Shown here piece by piece: positions 24,557-32,609 of a stretch of 64,000 nucleotides of DNA. The translations under genes were made by a program, and so were the position numbers. Within the stretch, counting starts at the first letter, position 1. The number at the start of each line of letters is the position of its first letter. Source of the DNA: Chitinophaga sp. MM2321. GTDB lineage: Bacteria > Bacteroidota > Bacteroidia > Chitinophagales > Chitinophagaceae. Under the pieces are notes generated by a model, which had not been told where the DNA came from, made no database searches, and was given only the letters and a program-made list of their open reading frames with translations. The stretch spans positions 1,674,001-1,738,000 of the forward strand of contig NZ_OZ035533.1 of NCBI RefSeq assembly GCF_964033635.1. The letters are read 5' to 3'.

Positions 24557-25864
24557 TTGAAGACGAAAACTTTAAAGAAAGACAAGGTTAATATTATTAC
24601 GCTTGGATGTTCCAAGAACATGGTTGACTCAGAAGTCCTGAGCGGACAGCTCATGGCCAATGATGTAGATGTAGTGCATGAAAGTGCTAAAAGGGATCAC
24701 AACATTGTTGTTATAAATACCTGTGGTTTTATTGATAAAGCTAAAGAAGAATCCATTAATACCATCCTGGATCAGGTAGAGCTGAAACAACGTGGCAAAC
24801 TGGATAAAGTATATGTAACCGGATGCCTGAGTGAACGGTATCGTGGTGATCTTGAAGCTGAAATTAGCGGTGTGGATGCCTGGTTTGGCACCATGGAACT
24901 ACCACAACTACTGAAGAAATTTGATGCAGATTATAAGTCAGAGTTAATAGGAGAAAGGCTGCTCAGCACTCCTTCCCATTACGCTTATCTTAAAATAGCA
25001 GAAGGTTGTAACCGTACCTGCTCTTTCTGTGCTATTCCGCTGATGCGGGGTGCCCATGTATCCAGGCCTATTGAAGACCTGGTACTGGAAGCAGAAAAGC
25101 TGGTCCGTTCCGGTGTAAAGGAAATCATGCTCATTGCGCAGGAGCTGACCTATTATGGTCTGGACCTGTACAAGCAACGTCGCCTCGGTGATCTGATGCG
25201 TGCGTTGGCGGGTGTGAAAGGACTGGAATGGATTCGTTTACACTATGCTTATCCCACCAAATTCCCGATGGAGATCCTGGATGCGATGAACGAATTCCCA
25301 AACATCTGCAACTACCTGGATATGCCTTTACAGCATGCTTCCAATGCCATGCTGAAGGCTATGAAACGCCAGATTACCCGGGAGGAGATAGAAGAACTGG
25401 TGCATGCTATCCGTGCAAAAGTACCTGGCATCTGTTTACGTACCACCCTGATCGCAGGTTTTCCCGGCGAAACGGAAGCAGACGTAGAAGAGCTGAAAGG
25501 CTTCCTGGAAAGAATGCGTTTTGACCGTGTAGGAGTATTCACTTACAGTCATGAAGAAGGCACCAGTGCCCATGAGCTGGAAGACAATATTCCGGAAGAA
25601 GAGAAGGAGAGAAGAGCGCAGGAAATAATGGAAGTACAACAGGAAATCTCCCTGGAAAAAAACCAGGAGAAAGTAGGGAAAGTCTTCAAAGTAATAGTAG
25701 ATAAAAAAGAATCAGGCAGATTTCTTGCCCGTACTGAGTTCGATTCTGTGGAAGTAGATAATGAAGTGATCATCAATACCACCAAACGCCTCAAACCAGG
25801 CGATTTTGTGGAGGTAAGGATCACCAAAGCATTTGATTACGACCTGGAAGCAGAGCTTATATAA
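24557..25864 (+). CDS. rimO: Ribosomal protein S12 methylthiotransferase RimO
   Basis: 435-residue methylthiotransferase that modifies an aspartate of ribosomal protein S12. The N-terminal UPF0004 domain has cluster cysteines C18 (LGCSKN), C56 (NTCGF) and C90 (TGCLSERY). The radical SAM cluster is C151-x3-C155-x2-C158, and the last 65 residues are a TRAM domain. There is no in-frame ATG at the front. I chose TTG 24557 because it gives an N-terminus (MKTKTLKKDKVNIITLG) like that of relatives; a GTG at 24503 would add 18 residues of unlikely sequence. Confidence 0.93.
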   Translation: MKTKTLKKDKVNIITLGCSKNMVDSEVLSGQLMANDVDVVHESAKRDHNIVVINTCGFIDKAKEESINTILDQVELKQRGKLDKVYVTGCLSERYRGDLEAEISGVDAWFGTMELPQLLKKFDADYKSELIGERLLSTPSHYAYLKIAEGCNRTCSFCAIPLMRGAHVSRPIEDLVLEAEKLVRSGVKEIMLIAQELTYYGLDLYKQRRLGDLMRALAGVKGLEWIRLHYAYPTKFPMEILDAMNEFPNICNYLDMPLQHASNAMLKAMKRQITREEIEELVHAIRAKVPGICLRTTLIAGFPGETEADVEELKGFLERMRFDRVGVFTYSHEEGTSAHELEDNIPEEEKERRAQEIMEVQQEISLEKNQEKVGKVFKVIVDKKESGRFLARTEFDSVEVDNEVIINTTKRLKPGDFVEVRITKAFDYDLEAELI

Positions 25865-25866
25865 GA

Positions 25867-25991
25867 AGCGGTTAGCTATTAGCCATTAGCTATTAGTTGA
25901 GCGACAAACAACAATATTATCTTTTAGCATGGAGCTATGAGTTAATACTATAATAATATTTCTAACAGCCAATAGCTAATAGCTAAAAGCT
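25867..25991. repeat. Long intergenic inverted repeat, copy G (7-nt words)
   Basis: The arms 25867-25898 and 25960-25991 match at about 26 of 31 positions around a loop of about 60 nt. The words here have a period of 7 (AGCTATT, AGCCATT) rather than 8. It starts 2 nt after the rimO stop and ends 38 nt before the helicase ATG. Confidence 0.78.
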
Positions 25992-26029
25992 TTACACAGC
26001 TCCCGACGGAGCTTGATTAATGCAAATCA

Positions 26030-27835
26030 ATGACTACATTTGAATCACTGGGCTTACAAGAGCCTCTTTTAAAGGGAATTACGGACCTGGGTTTCGTTTC
26101 CCCAACACCCATCCAGGAACAGGCAATTCCCGTTCTGTTAAGTGGAGACCGCGATTTCGTAGGTTTGGCCCAGACGGGCACCGGTAAAACAGCTGCATTT
26201 GGCTTGCCCTTGCTGCAGCAACTGGATCTGAAGCTTAATAAACCGCAGGGTTTAATTTTATGTCCTACCCGTGAACTGTGTCTGCAGATCACAAACGACC
26301 TGAAAAATTTCAGCAAACACCTTGGCGATGTTAGTATCGTAGCGGTATATGGCGGTTCCAGCATTGTGCAACAACTGCGCGAACTGAAGAGAGGCGTACA
26401 CATTGTTGTAGCTACTCCCGGCCGTTTACTGGATATTATCGACCGTGGCGCTGTCAACTTTGAGAATGTGCGTTATGCAATACTGGATGAAGCAGATGAA
26501 ATGCTGAACATGGGATTCCAGGAAGATATCAACAGCATTCTGTCCAACACTCCGGAACAAAAAACTACCTGGCTGTTTTCAGCTACGATGCCACAGGAAG
26601 TGCGTCGTATTGCTAAAAAGTACATGGAAGATCCATTTGAACTGACAGTAGGTAATAAAAACAGCGGTAACGTAAATATCGAGCACGAATACTATGTGGT
26701 TCGTCCCCGTGAAAAATATGCAGCACTGAAACGTATCGTGGATTACAATCCTGATATCTTCGGTATCATATTTACCCGTACTAAAATTGAATCACAGGAA
26801 ATTGCTGAATCGCTGATCAAAGACGGCTACAATGCAGATGCATTGCATGGTGATCTGACCCAGCAGCAGCGTGATAAGGTGATGAAACGTTTCCGTGAAA
26901 GAGCTTTGCAGGTGCTGGTAGCAACTGACGTAGCAGCCCGCGGGATCGATGTTGACAATGTTACCCACGTAATCAACTATGATTTACCGGATGACGTTGA
27001 AAACTACACACACCGTAGCGGTCGTACCGGCAGGGCAGGTAAATCAGGTATCTCTATTGCTATTATCAGCAGCCGTGATACCGGTAAGATCCGCCAGATC
27101 GAAAGAGTGCTCGGCAAGAAATTTGTAAAAACGGATGTTCCTGATGGTTTTGCAGTTTGTGAAAAACAACTGTTTGGCCTGGTACATAAAGTACATAACG
27201 TAACTGTAAACGATGATCAGATCGAACCATACCTGGAACGTATCTATGAAGAGTTTGCAGCGATGAGCAAAGAAGAGCTGATCAAACGTTTTGCTTCCCT
27301 GGAATTTAACCAGTTCCTGGAGTACTACGAAAATGCACCTGATCTGAATGCAAAAGACGACAGACGTGTATTGGGAGATGATGGTGGAAGCAGACCTGAT
27401 CGCAGAAGCAATGGCAAATTCACGCGCCTGTTCATCAACCTGGGTTCAGTAGATGATTTCAACCGCGGCGATATGCTCCGTTACCTGTGTGATAACACTG
27501 GTTTAAAAGGTAACAAGATCGGACGTATCGATCTGAAGGGTGTTTATTCTTTCTTTGAAGTAGAAAATGAAGAGCTGGAAAAGGTGACACAGAGCTTTAA
27601 GAAAGTTGAATACAACGGTCGCAGCGTTAGGATTGAAATGTCGCAGGATGGCGATAAACGTTTTGGTGGCGGCGGCGGTGGCGGAAGCCGTGGTCCCCGC
27701 AGCAGGGAAGACGGTCCCCGTAAGAGAAGCTGGACACCGGAAGGTGGTGGTAGCCGCAGCGGTGGAAGCCGTAGTGGTGGCGACAGACGTGAGTCATCCG
27801 GTGGAAGCAAACCTCCGTACAAACGTAAATACTAA
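26030..27835 (+). CDS. DEAD-box RNA helicase with DbpA-type RNA-binding domain
   Basis: 601-residue ATP-dependent RNA helicase of the DeaD/CshA group. The Q motif (PTPIQEQAIP) is at 25-34, Walker A AQTGTGKT at 47-54, DEAD at 153-156, SAT at 184-186, and the HRSGRTGRAG block at about 330. Residues of about 465-540 (FTRLFINLGSVDDF, GNKIGRIDLKGVYSFFEV) form a DbpA-like RNA-recognition domain. The tail (541-601) is Gly/Arg/Ser-rich, as in cold-shock helicases. Likely roles are ribosome assembly and mRNA remodelling. A strong terminator follows. Confidence 0.94.
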   Translation: MTTFESLGLQEPLLKGITDLGFVSPTPIQEQAIPVLLSGDRDFVGLAQTGTGKTAAFGLPLLQQLDLKLNKPQGLILCPTRELCLQITNDLKNFSKHLGDVSIVAVYGGSSIVQQLRELKRGVHIVVATPGRLLDIIDRGAVNFENVRYAILDEADEMLNMGFQEDINSILSNTPEQKTTWLFSATMPQEVRRIAKKYMEDPFELTVGNKNSGNVNIEHEYYVVRPREKYAALKRIVDYNPDIFGIIFTRTKIESQEIAESLIKDGYNADALHGDLTQQQRDKVMKRFRERALQVLVATDVAARGIDVDNVTHVINYDLPDDVENYTHRSGRTGRAGKSGISIAIISSRDTGKIRQIERVLGKKFVKTDVPDGFAVCEKQLFGLVHKVHNVTVNDDQIEPYLERIYEEFAAMSKEELIKRFASLEFNQFLEYYENAPDLNAKDDRRVLGDDGGSRPDRRSNGKFTRLFINLGSVDDFNRGDMLRYLCDNTGLKGNKIGRIDLKGVYSFFEVENEELEKVTQSFKKVEYNGRSVRIEMSQDGDKRFGGGGGGGSRGPRSREDGPRKRSWTPEGGGSRSGGSRSGGDRRESSGGSKPPYKRKY

Positions 27836-27861
27836 TTCCGCCCAAACGGAATTGAAATAAT

Positions 27862-27902
27862 AAAAAGAAAAGGTGTCCTTTCAGGGCGCCTTTTCTTTTT
27901 TT
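27862..27902 (+). terminator. Intrinsic terminator after the DEAD-box gene
   Basis: An 18-bp stem (27862-27879 with 27883-27900) includes two G-U pairs and a 3-nt loop. The descending arm ends in a T tract. Confidence 0.88.
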
Positions 27903-27982
27903 GTGATCTACCCCTCAGGTAGCCGCTCATTCACAAAAATTAAACTATCTTGTTAATCCAGACATTCAATTCACACGTTACT

Positions 27983-29920
27983 ATGACCGGAGTTATTATT
28001 CGTCCTTCACAGCCTGTAGAACCATTTTCACTCTTTACTTCCGGTGACATTGCCTTATTTCAGGCAGGCTCACATTACCGGCTATACGAAAAATTTGGTG
28101 CACATACCCTGGAATATGAAGGCGTGTCCGGCACCTACTTTGCAGTTTGGGCGCCAAATGCCGCATTTGTAGCCGTTATGGGCGATTTTAACAGCTGGGA
28201 TCATTACAGTCATACCTTGTTTCCCCGTTGGGATAATTCAGGCATCTGGGAGGGCTTTGTTCCCGGTGCAGAGGCAGGGAATCTTTATAAATATTTCATC
28301 CGCTCCAATAGCGGAGAGGAACTGCAAAAGGGGGATCCTTATGCCAATTTCTGGGAAGTAAGACCCAAAACGGCGTCTATCGTACATCCCTTGGATCACA
28401 CCTGGAAAGACAAAAAGTGGATGGGGCACCGTAAGTCACGCAACAGCCTGGAAAGCCCTTTCTCCGTATACGAGGTACACCTGGGTTCCTGGCGTAAGCC
28501 TGATCCCACTGAGGCGGAGCTGTTTTACTCCTATAAGGAAATTGCGGACATGCTGGTTCCCTACGTAAAAGAGATGGGATTTACACATGTGGAACTGATG
28601 CCCATTACAGAACACCCTTTTGATGGCTCCTGGGGGTATCAGCAAACCGGTTATTACGCGCCTACATCGCGGTATGGTACACCACAGGATTTTATGGAGA
28701 TGGTGGAAGCCTTTCACCACGCGGAAATTGGTGTGATCCTGGATTGGGTACCTTCACATTTCCCGTATGATGCACATGGATTGTTCCGGTTTGATGGCTC
28801 CCATACCTACGAGTATGCCGATATGCGTAAAGGCTATCATCCTGACTGGAACAGCTATATTTTTAATTATAAACGCAATGAGGTACGGTCTTTCCTGTTG
28901 AGCAATGCTATTTTCTGGTTTGATAAATTTCATATTGATGCGCTCCGCGTGGATGCGGTGGCCTCGATGATCCACCTGGATTATTCACGGGAGAAAGGCG
29001 GCTGGGAACCGAACGAACTGGGTGGCAATGAAAACCTGGAAGCGATCAGCTTCCTGAAGAAGATGAATGAAACGGTGTATGCCCTGTTTCCAGATGTACA
29101 AACGATTGCTGAAGACTCCACCAATCATTACGGTGTGTCCCGGCCCACTTTTATGGGCGGACTGGGCTTCGGCATGAAATGGATGATGGGCTGGATGAAC
29201 GACACCCTGGATTATTTCAAGAAAGACCCCATACATCGCAAGTGGTATCAGAATGATCTTACGTTTAGTCTTGTATATGCTTTTGGAGAGAACTTTATGC
29301 TACCGCTCAGTCATGATGAGGTGGTGCATGGTAAATCGCCTTTGCTGTATAAGATGCCGGGAGATGACTGGCAAAAATTTGCCAACCTGCGTTTGATGTA
29401 CAGTTATATGTTTACACATCCGGGCACCAAGCTGTTGTTCATGGGAGGTGAATTTGGGCAGACAAGTGAATGGAACTACCGGAGCGAACTGGAATGGCAT
29501 CTCCTGAAATATTCGTCACATAAGGGTCTTCAGGATTTTGTAAAAGATGTAAACCACTTATATACCAGCTCTACCGCATTGTATGAGCAACAATTTGATG
29601 CAGAAGGCTTTGAGTGGATTACTGTAAATGATTACGATAATTGTGTGCTGGCCTATACCAGGAGCGGGAAATCGCCAGGGGATATGTTGCTGGTTGTATT
29701 AAATATGACGCCTGTTCCCCGTGAGCAATACCTGGTAGGTGTGCCTGTTGGCGGTAACTGGGAAGAAGTGCTCAATAGTGATCACCCGAAATATTACGGC
29801 AGTGGCGTGATCAATACCGGCTTACAGAAAGCCTCAAAACAGTTTTACAATGGCAGGGAATATTGTCTGTCACTACGTTTACCACCATTGGGTGCTACGA
29901 TACTGAGATTGGTGAAGTAA
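27983..29920 (+). CDS. glgB: 1,4-alpha-glucan branching enzyme
   Basis: 645-residue GH13 branching enzyme that introduces alpha-1,6 branches into glycogen. An N-terminal CBM48 domain (about 25-130, WAPNAAFVAVMGDFNSW) precedes the catalytic barrel, with nucleophile D324 in LRVDAV, acid/base E377 in IAEDST, and the HD pair in LSHDEVVHG near 446. I chose ATG 27983; an upstream TTG at 27950 would add 11 residues. No other glycogen gene is adjacent. The stop codon is the first base triplet of a 25-bp palindrome. Confidence 0.95.
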   Translation: MTGVIIRPSQPVEPFSLFTSGDIALFQAGSHYRLYEKFGAHTLEYEGVSGTYFAVWAPNAAFVAVMGDFNSWDHYSHTLFPRWDNSGIWEGFVPGAEAGNLYKYFIRSNSGEELQKGDPYANFWEVRPKTASIVHPLDHTWKDKKWMGHRKSRNSLESPFSVYEVHLGSWRKPDPTEAELFYSYKEIADMLVPYVKEMGFTHVELMPITEHPFDGSWGYQQTGYYAPTSRYGTPQDFMEMVEAFHHAEIGVILDWVPSHFPYDAHGLFRFDGSHTYEYADMRKGYHPDWNSYIFNYKRNEVRSFLLSNAIFWFDKFHIDALRVDAVASMIHLDYSREKGGWEPNELGGNENLEAISFLKKMNETVYALFPDVQTIAEDSTNHYGVSRPTFMGGLGFGMKWMMGWMNDTLDYFKKDPIHRKWYQNDLTFSLVYAFGENFMLPLSHDEVVHGKSPLLYKMPGDDWQKFANLRLMYSYMFTHPGTKLLFMGGEFGQTSEWNYRSELEWHLLKYSSHKGLQDFVKDVNHLYTSSTALYEQQFDAEGFEWITVNDYDNCVLAYTRSGKSPGDMLLVVLNMTPVPREQYLVGVPVGGNWEEVLNSDHPKYYGSGVINTGLQKASKQFYNGREYCLSLRLPPLGATILRLVK

Positions 29921-29970
29921 ATGCTTTGCTGCGATCGGTCCCGTAGGGACCGATCGCAGCAAAGCATTTA
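29918..29970. repeat. Perfect 25-bp palindrome over the glgB stop codon (REP-like)
   Basis: 29918-29942 pairs perfectly with 29946-29970 around a 3-nt loop. The glgB stop codon (29918-29920) is the base of the stem. The tip CGGTCCC-GTA-GGGACCG (29936-29952) repeats the second hairpin of the REP-like element at 17901-17917. Twelve bases of the right arm (29959-29970) recur at 30045-30056. Confidence 0.85.
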
Positions 29971-30240
29971 TAGATGATGAACGAGGATGCTGAATCATAT
30001 TCCCTTGGTTAAAAACAATATTACTCCTTCCTGGAGCCATTGTAGCAAAGCATTTATTTTATCCTGGCAAATTTCTCCTTTTCTTTAAACCTTCCTGCAT
30101 TTCCGCTGTCTATAACTCGTCTCTGCTGTATAGCAATAAGAGGAGAGATGCAGACGTTTATTATAATACGTCAATTATTCAACCAGAGGTCCAGTCTAAT
30201 CAAACCATATTTTTAATTAGTCTTTTAAAACCATCGATTT
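29971..30240. other. Gap between glgB and the DUF4382 gene
   Basis: About 270 bp without a gene. It contains a 12-bp direct repeat of the palindrome arm (30045-30056) and then AT-rich leader sequence. I see no further hairpin with a T tract and no clear -7 box. Confidence 0.5.
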
Positions 30241-31152
30241 ATGAAAAACGCTCTCCGTAAGCCGGGGCTTATATCAGCGGTGCTTTTTGTACTTGCTGTA
30301 GTGGGATTGTATTCCTGTTCAAAGGATCAATCCGCTTCTAACCAGCCAATTCCGGCTAATCAACAAAAAGTAAGTCTTTTTCTATCAGATGATCCCGGAT
30401 TTTTTGATAAGGTATTACTGGATATCCGGAAGGTAGAAATACTGGTGGACACCTGTGGAGACACGGGAAATGATGACAACTGGAGTGACCGTGATCGTTG
30501 TAGCTGGGGTGAAGATGATCATGATAATGACCGTCAACAAAAGGACACCTGCCAGGTATGGGATTCCCTGAGCATTGCTCCGGGTGTGTATGACCTGCTG
30601 ACACTGCGTAATGGCGCGGATACGCTGTTAGCAAATGGACTGATTCCCAAAGGCAGTATTAAACAGATCCGTATTACAGTGGGCGACAATAATTCACTGG
30701 TAAAGGATTCCATTACTTACCCCCTGAAGTCTGTATCCGGACAAACAAAAATTATTGTGAGAGTACGTCACGGCGAATGGGATGAAGTATCTGCTGATAA
30801 CCTGCAACTGTGGCTTGATTTCGACGTACAACGTTCTATCATCAAAACCTGGAACGGTAAATTTATTTTAAGACCTTACATCAATGTATTCACTATCCTG
30901 AAGATGGGTAGTCTGTCTGGTCGCGTTACACCCGCAGATGCCTTCCCTGTTATATCTGTATTTAACAGCAATAATGACACCCTTTATGCATTGCCCTGGA
31001 GAGGCGGTGAATATAAAGTACGCGGATTGAAGGTGGGTACCTGGGATGTGTTTGTAAATGCATCCAACGGCTACAAAGACACCACTATTACCGGCGTAGA
31101 AGTGAAAAGGGGTAAGGATACGAAGCTGGACGATATCAGATTACATAAATAG
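30241..31152 (+). CDS. DUF4382 lipoprotein
   Basis: 303-residue lipoprotein (lipobox ending LYSC, C26). Residues of about 40-215 match the DUF4382 pattern: VSLFLSDDPGFFDKVLLDI, then SIAPGVYDLLTLRNG and IRITVGDNNS. The last 80 residues (SLSGRVTPADAFPVISVF to KLDDI) look like a carboxypeptidase-regulatory-type beta-sandwich. A strongly acidic Asp/Asn-rich stretch with four cysteines lies between about 70 and 106 and could bind metal. It is probably surface or periplasmic. Function is unknown. Confidence 0.82.
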   Translation: MKNALRKPGLISAVLFVLAVVGLYSCSKDQSASNQPIPANQQKVSLFLSDDPGFFDKVLLDIRKVEILVDTCGDTGNDDNWSDRDRCSWGEDDHDNDRQQKDTCQVWDSLSIAPGVYDLLTLRNGADTLLANGLIPKGSIKQIRITVGDNNSLVKDSITYPLKSVSGQTKIIVRVRHGEWDEVSADNLQLWLDFDVQRSIIKTWNGKFILRPYINVFTILKMGSLSGRVTPADAFPVISVFNSNNDTLYALPWRGGEYKVRGLKVGTWDVFVNASNGYKDTTITGVEVKRGKDTKLDDIRLHK

Positions 31153-31174
31153 TAACGCAGGGTTTTATAACAGG

Positions 31175-31213
31175 CAGCCGGTGGTTTTGTAAAAAGCACC
31201 GGCTGTTTTATGT
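31175..31213 (+). terminator. Intrinsic terminator after the DUF4382 gene
   Basis: A perfect 9-bp GC-rich stem (CAGCCGGTG 31175-31183 with CACCGGCTG 31197-31205) is followed by TTTTA, 22 nt after the stop. Confidence 0.75.
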
Positions 31214-31258
31214 ACAATACATACTTAAAATATCTAACTTGTGTACAAAGCGAAAAAT

Positions 31259-31855
31259 ATGCAAAAACTGTTTTTATGTATCCTGTTGCAATTGATCATC
31301 GTAACAGGGATAGGGCAGACAAAAAATAACCAGCGGGATGCGCAACAGCGCAAGCAGGGGTATTGGATAGAACAGGTGGCGGAACTCAGGGGAGAGCCGG
31401 GTTATACCTGGGAAGGTGTTTACAAAAACGACCGTAAGGAAGGGGTGTGGAAGAAAACTTCTCTGATCGGCAATTTAATAGCCGAGGAAACTTTTAAGAA
31501 TAATGTACTGGATGGGTATTGTAAATATTATTTCCCCGATGGAAAGAAGAGTGAAGAAGGCGCATTTATTTCAACAGAAATTGAAGGACAACGGGATACC
31601 ATTATGATCATTGATCCGGTTACGGATGTAGAAACTCCCACGGAGATCATCCGCAAAGGAAATTCCGTTCGTAATGGGGTGTGGAAATTGTATGATGAAG
31701 AATCAGGGAAGATGGTAAAGGAATACTATAACCGGGGAGCAACCGTTACTGCGGAAGAGCTGGGGGATACCACCACGGAGCCGCAGCCAGCAGTGAAACC
31801 AACGCCTTTACAGTTGCCGCATGAGCATACCGGTAAGCACAAAAAAAAGGGATAA
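31259..31855 (+). CDS. Secreted MORN/YwqK-like repeat protein
   Basis: 198-residue protein with a signal peptide (MQKLFLCILLQLIIVTGIG, cleavage near GQ). The mature part has MORN_2-like repeats of the YwqK type: GYWIEQVAEL, EGVYKNDRKEGVWKK, DGYCKYYFPDGKKSEEG and NGVWKLYDEESGKMVKEYY. Such proteins are common in Bacteroidota and often of unknown role. The tail is Pro/His/Lys-rich. I chose ATG 31259 over a GTG six codons upstream because it starts the signal peptide cleanly. Confidence 0.78.
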   Translation: MQKLFLCILLQLIIVTGIGQTKNNQRDAQQRKQGYWIEQVAELRGEPGYTWEGVYKNDRKEGVWKKTSLIGNLIAEETFKNNVLDGYCKYYFPDGKKSEEGAFISTEIEGQRDTIMIIDPVTDVETPTEIIRKGNSVRNGVWKLYDEESGKMVKEYYNRGATVTAEELGDTTTEPQPAVKPTPLQLPHEHTGKHKKKG

Positions 31856-32023
31856 CCCTGATAATCAACGCAAATAAAAATGAACAGGAATAAAAGCTAA
31901 AATGAACAAAAAGACTTGTCCATTCCAGCTTTTTTTTTGTACTTTCATAAAAGAGGATGTGATCATACCGGCTCCCGTAGCTCACGATACATTTTTATTG
32001 TATAATCCTTTTAATTTGTTTGT

Positions 32024-32179
32024 ATGAAGAACCTGATAATGAACCATGGGGAGAACCAACATGAACTTAATGGCATTGAATATACTACGGACAAAATGGA
32101 AATCCTGTTCCGCGCAATATTTATATTCTTCGTTTTTTGTGCATTGATGTCTATCTTCTTCCTTTCTATTTTTTACTGA
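32024..32179 (+). CDS. Small membrane protein, 51 aa
   Basis: An ATG at 32024 opens a frame of 51 residues. The first 25 are polar (NHGENQHELNG), followed by an unbroken hydrophobic helix (ILFRAIFIFFVFCALMSIFF) to the C-terminus, so it is a tail-anchored-like small protein. A terminator about 67 nt downstream supports a real transcript. I do not recognise a family. Confidence 0.55.
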   Translation: MKNLIMNHGENQHELNGIEYTTDKMEILFRAIFIFFVFCALMSIFFLSIFY

Positions 32180-32246
32180 TTATTGATAAATATACGGGTA
32201 CAATAAAGCTGATTGCACCTCGTGTGTGTTATTGGTTGTACATTAA

Positions 32247-32283
32247 AATAAAAGACCGGGCTATCACCCGGTCTTTTATTTTC
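32247..32283 (+). terminator. Intrinsic terminator after the 51-aa ORF
   Basis: A perfect 14-bp stem (32247-32260 with 32267-32280) with a 6-nt loop ends in TTTTATTTTC. The stem is flanked by A and T runs, so it could also work on the opposite strand. Confidence 0.85.
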
Positions 32284-32609
32284 GTATATACGTATTAGTT
32301 GTTACAACACATTAATGAAGGGGCGTAAGATGCTTTGCCCTGCTGTGTTTCCCATTCCTCCGGCGTGAACGATCCTGTTCATTTTGTTCATTCTTCGTTT
32401 TACCCCTTTCGCTATTTTGTGCAACGAACTTTACAAGTTACTTTTATCATCTCTATAGTTGGCATAGGTTAAGAACCCAGGCGCCAGATTTCTATCTGAA
32501 GCCCTTTTTTACCAGGATCTCAGGATTAAAAAAGTAGTCGGGATGCACGCTTTGCCCGGATTTTTATCTCCATTAATTTTTTTAAAATCAAACATCAAAA
32601 AATAATATT
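32284..32609. other. Gap before the GH31 gene end
   Basis: About 325 bp without a convincing gene. A minus-strand frame of 29 codons (32302-32391, containing HAGGMGNTAGQ) is the only protein-like stretch and is too short to call. No second terminator is visible. Confidence 0.45.

Noticed and set aside
27606..27860. + strand 84-codon frame in the helicase tail
   Set aside because: It is a frame-shifted reading of the Gly/Arg-rich repeat coding region of the DEAD-box gene.
32302..32391. 29-codon minus-strand frame with a Gly-rich HAGGMGNTAGQ stretch
   Set aside because: Too short, with no helix, promoter or terminator support, so not listed as a gene.
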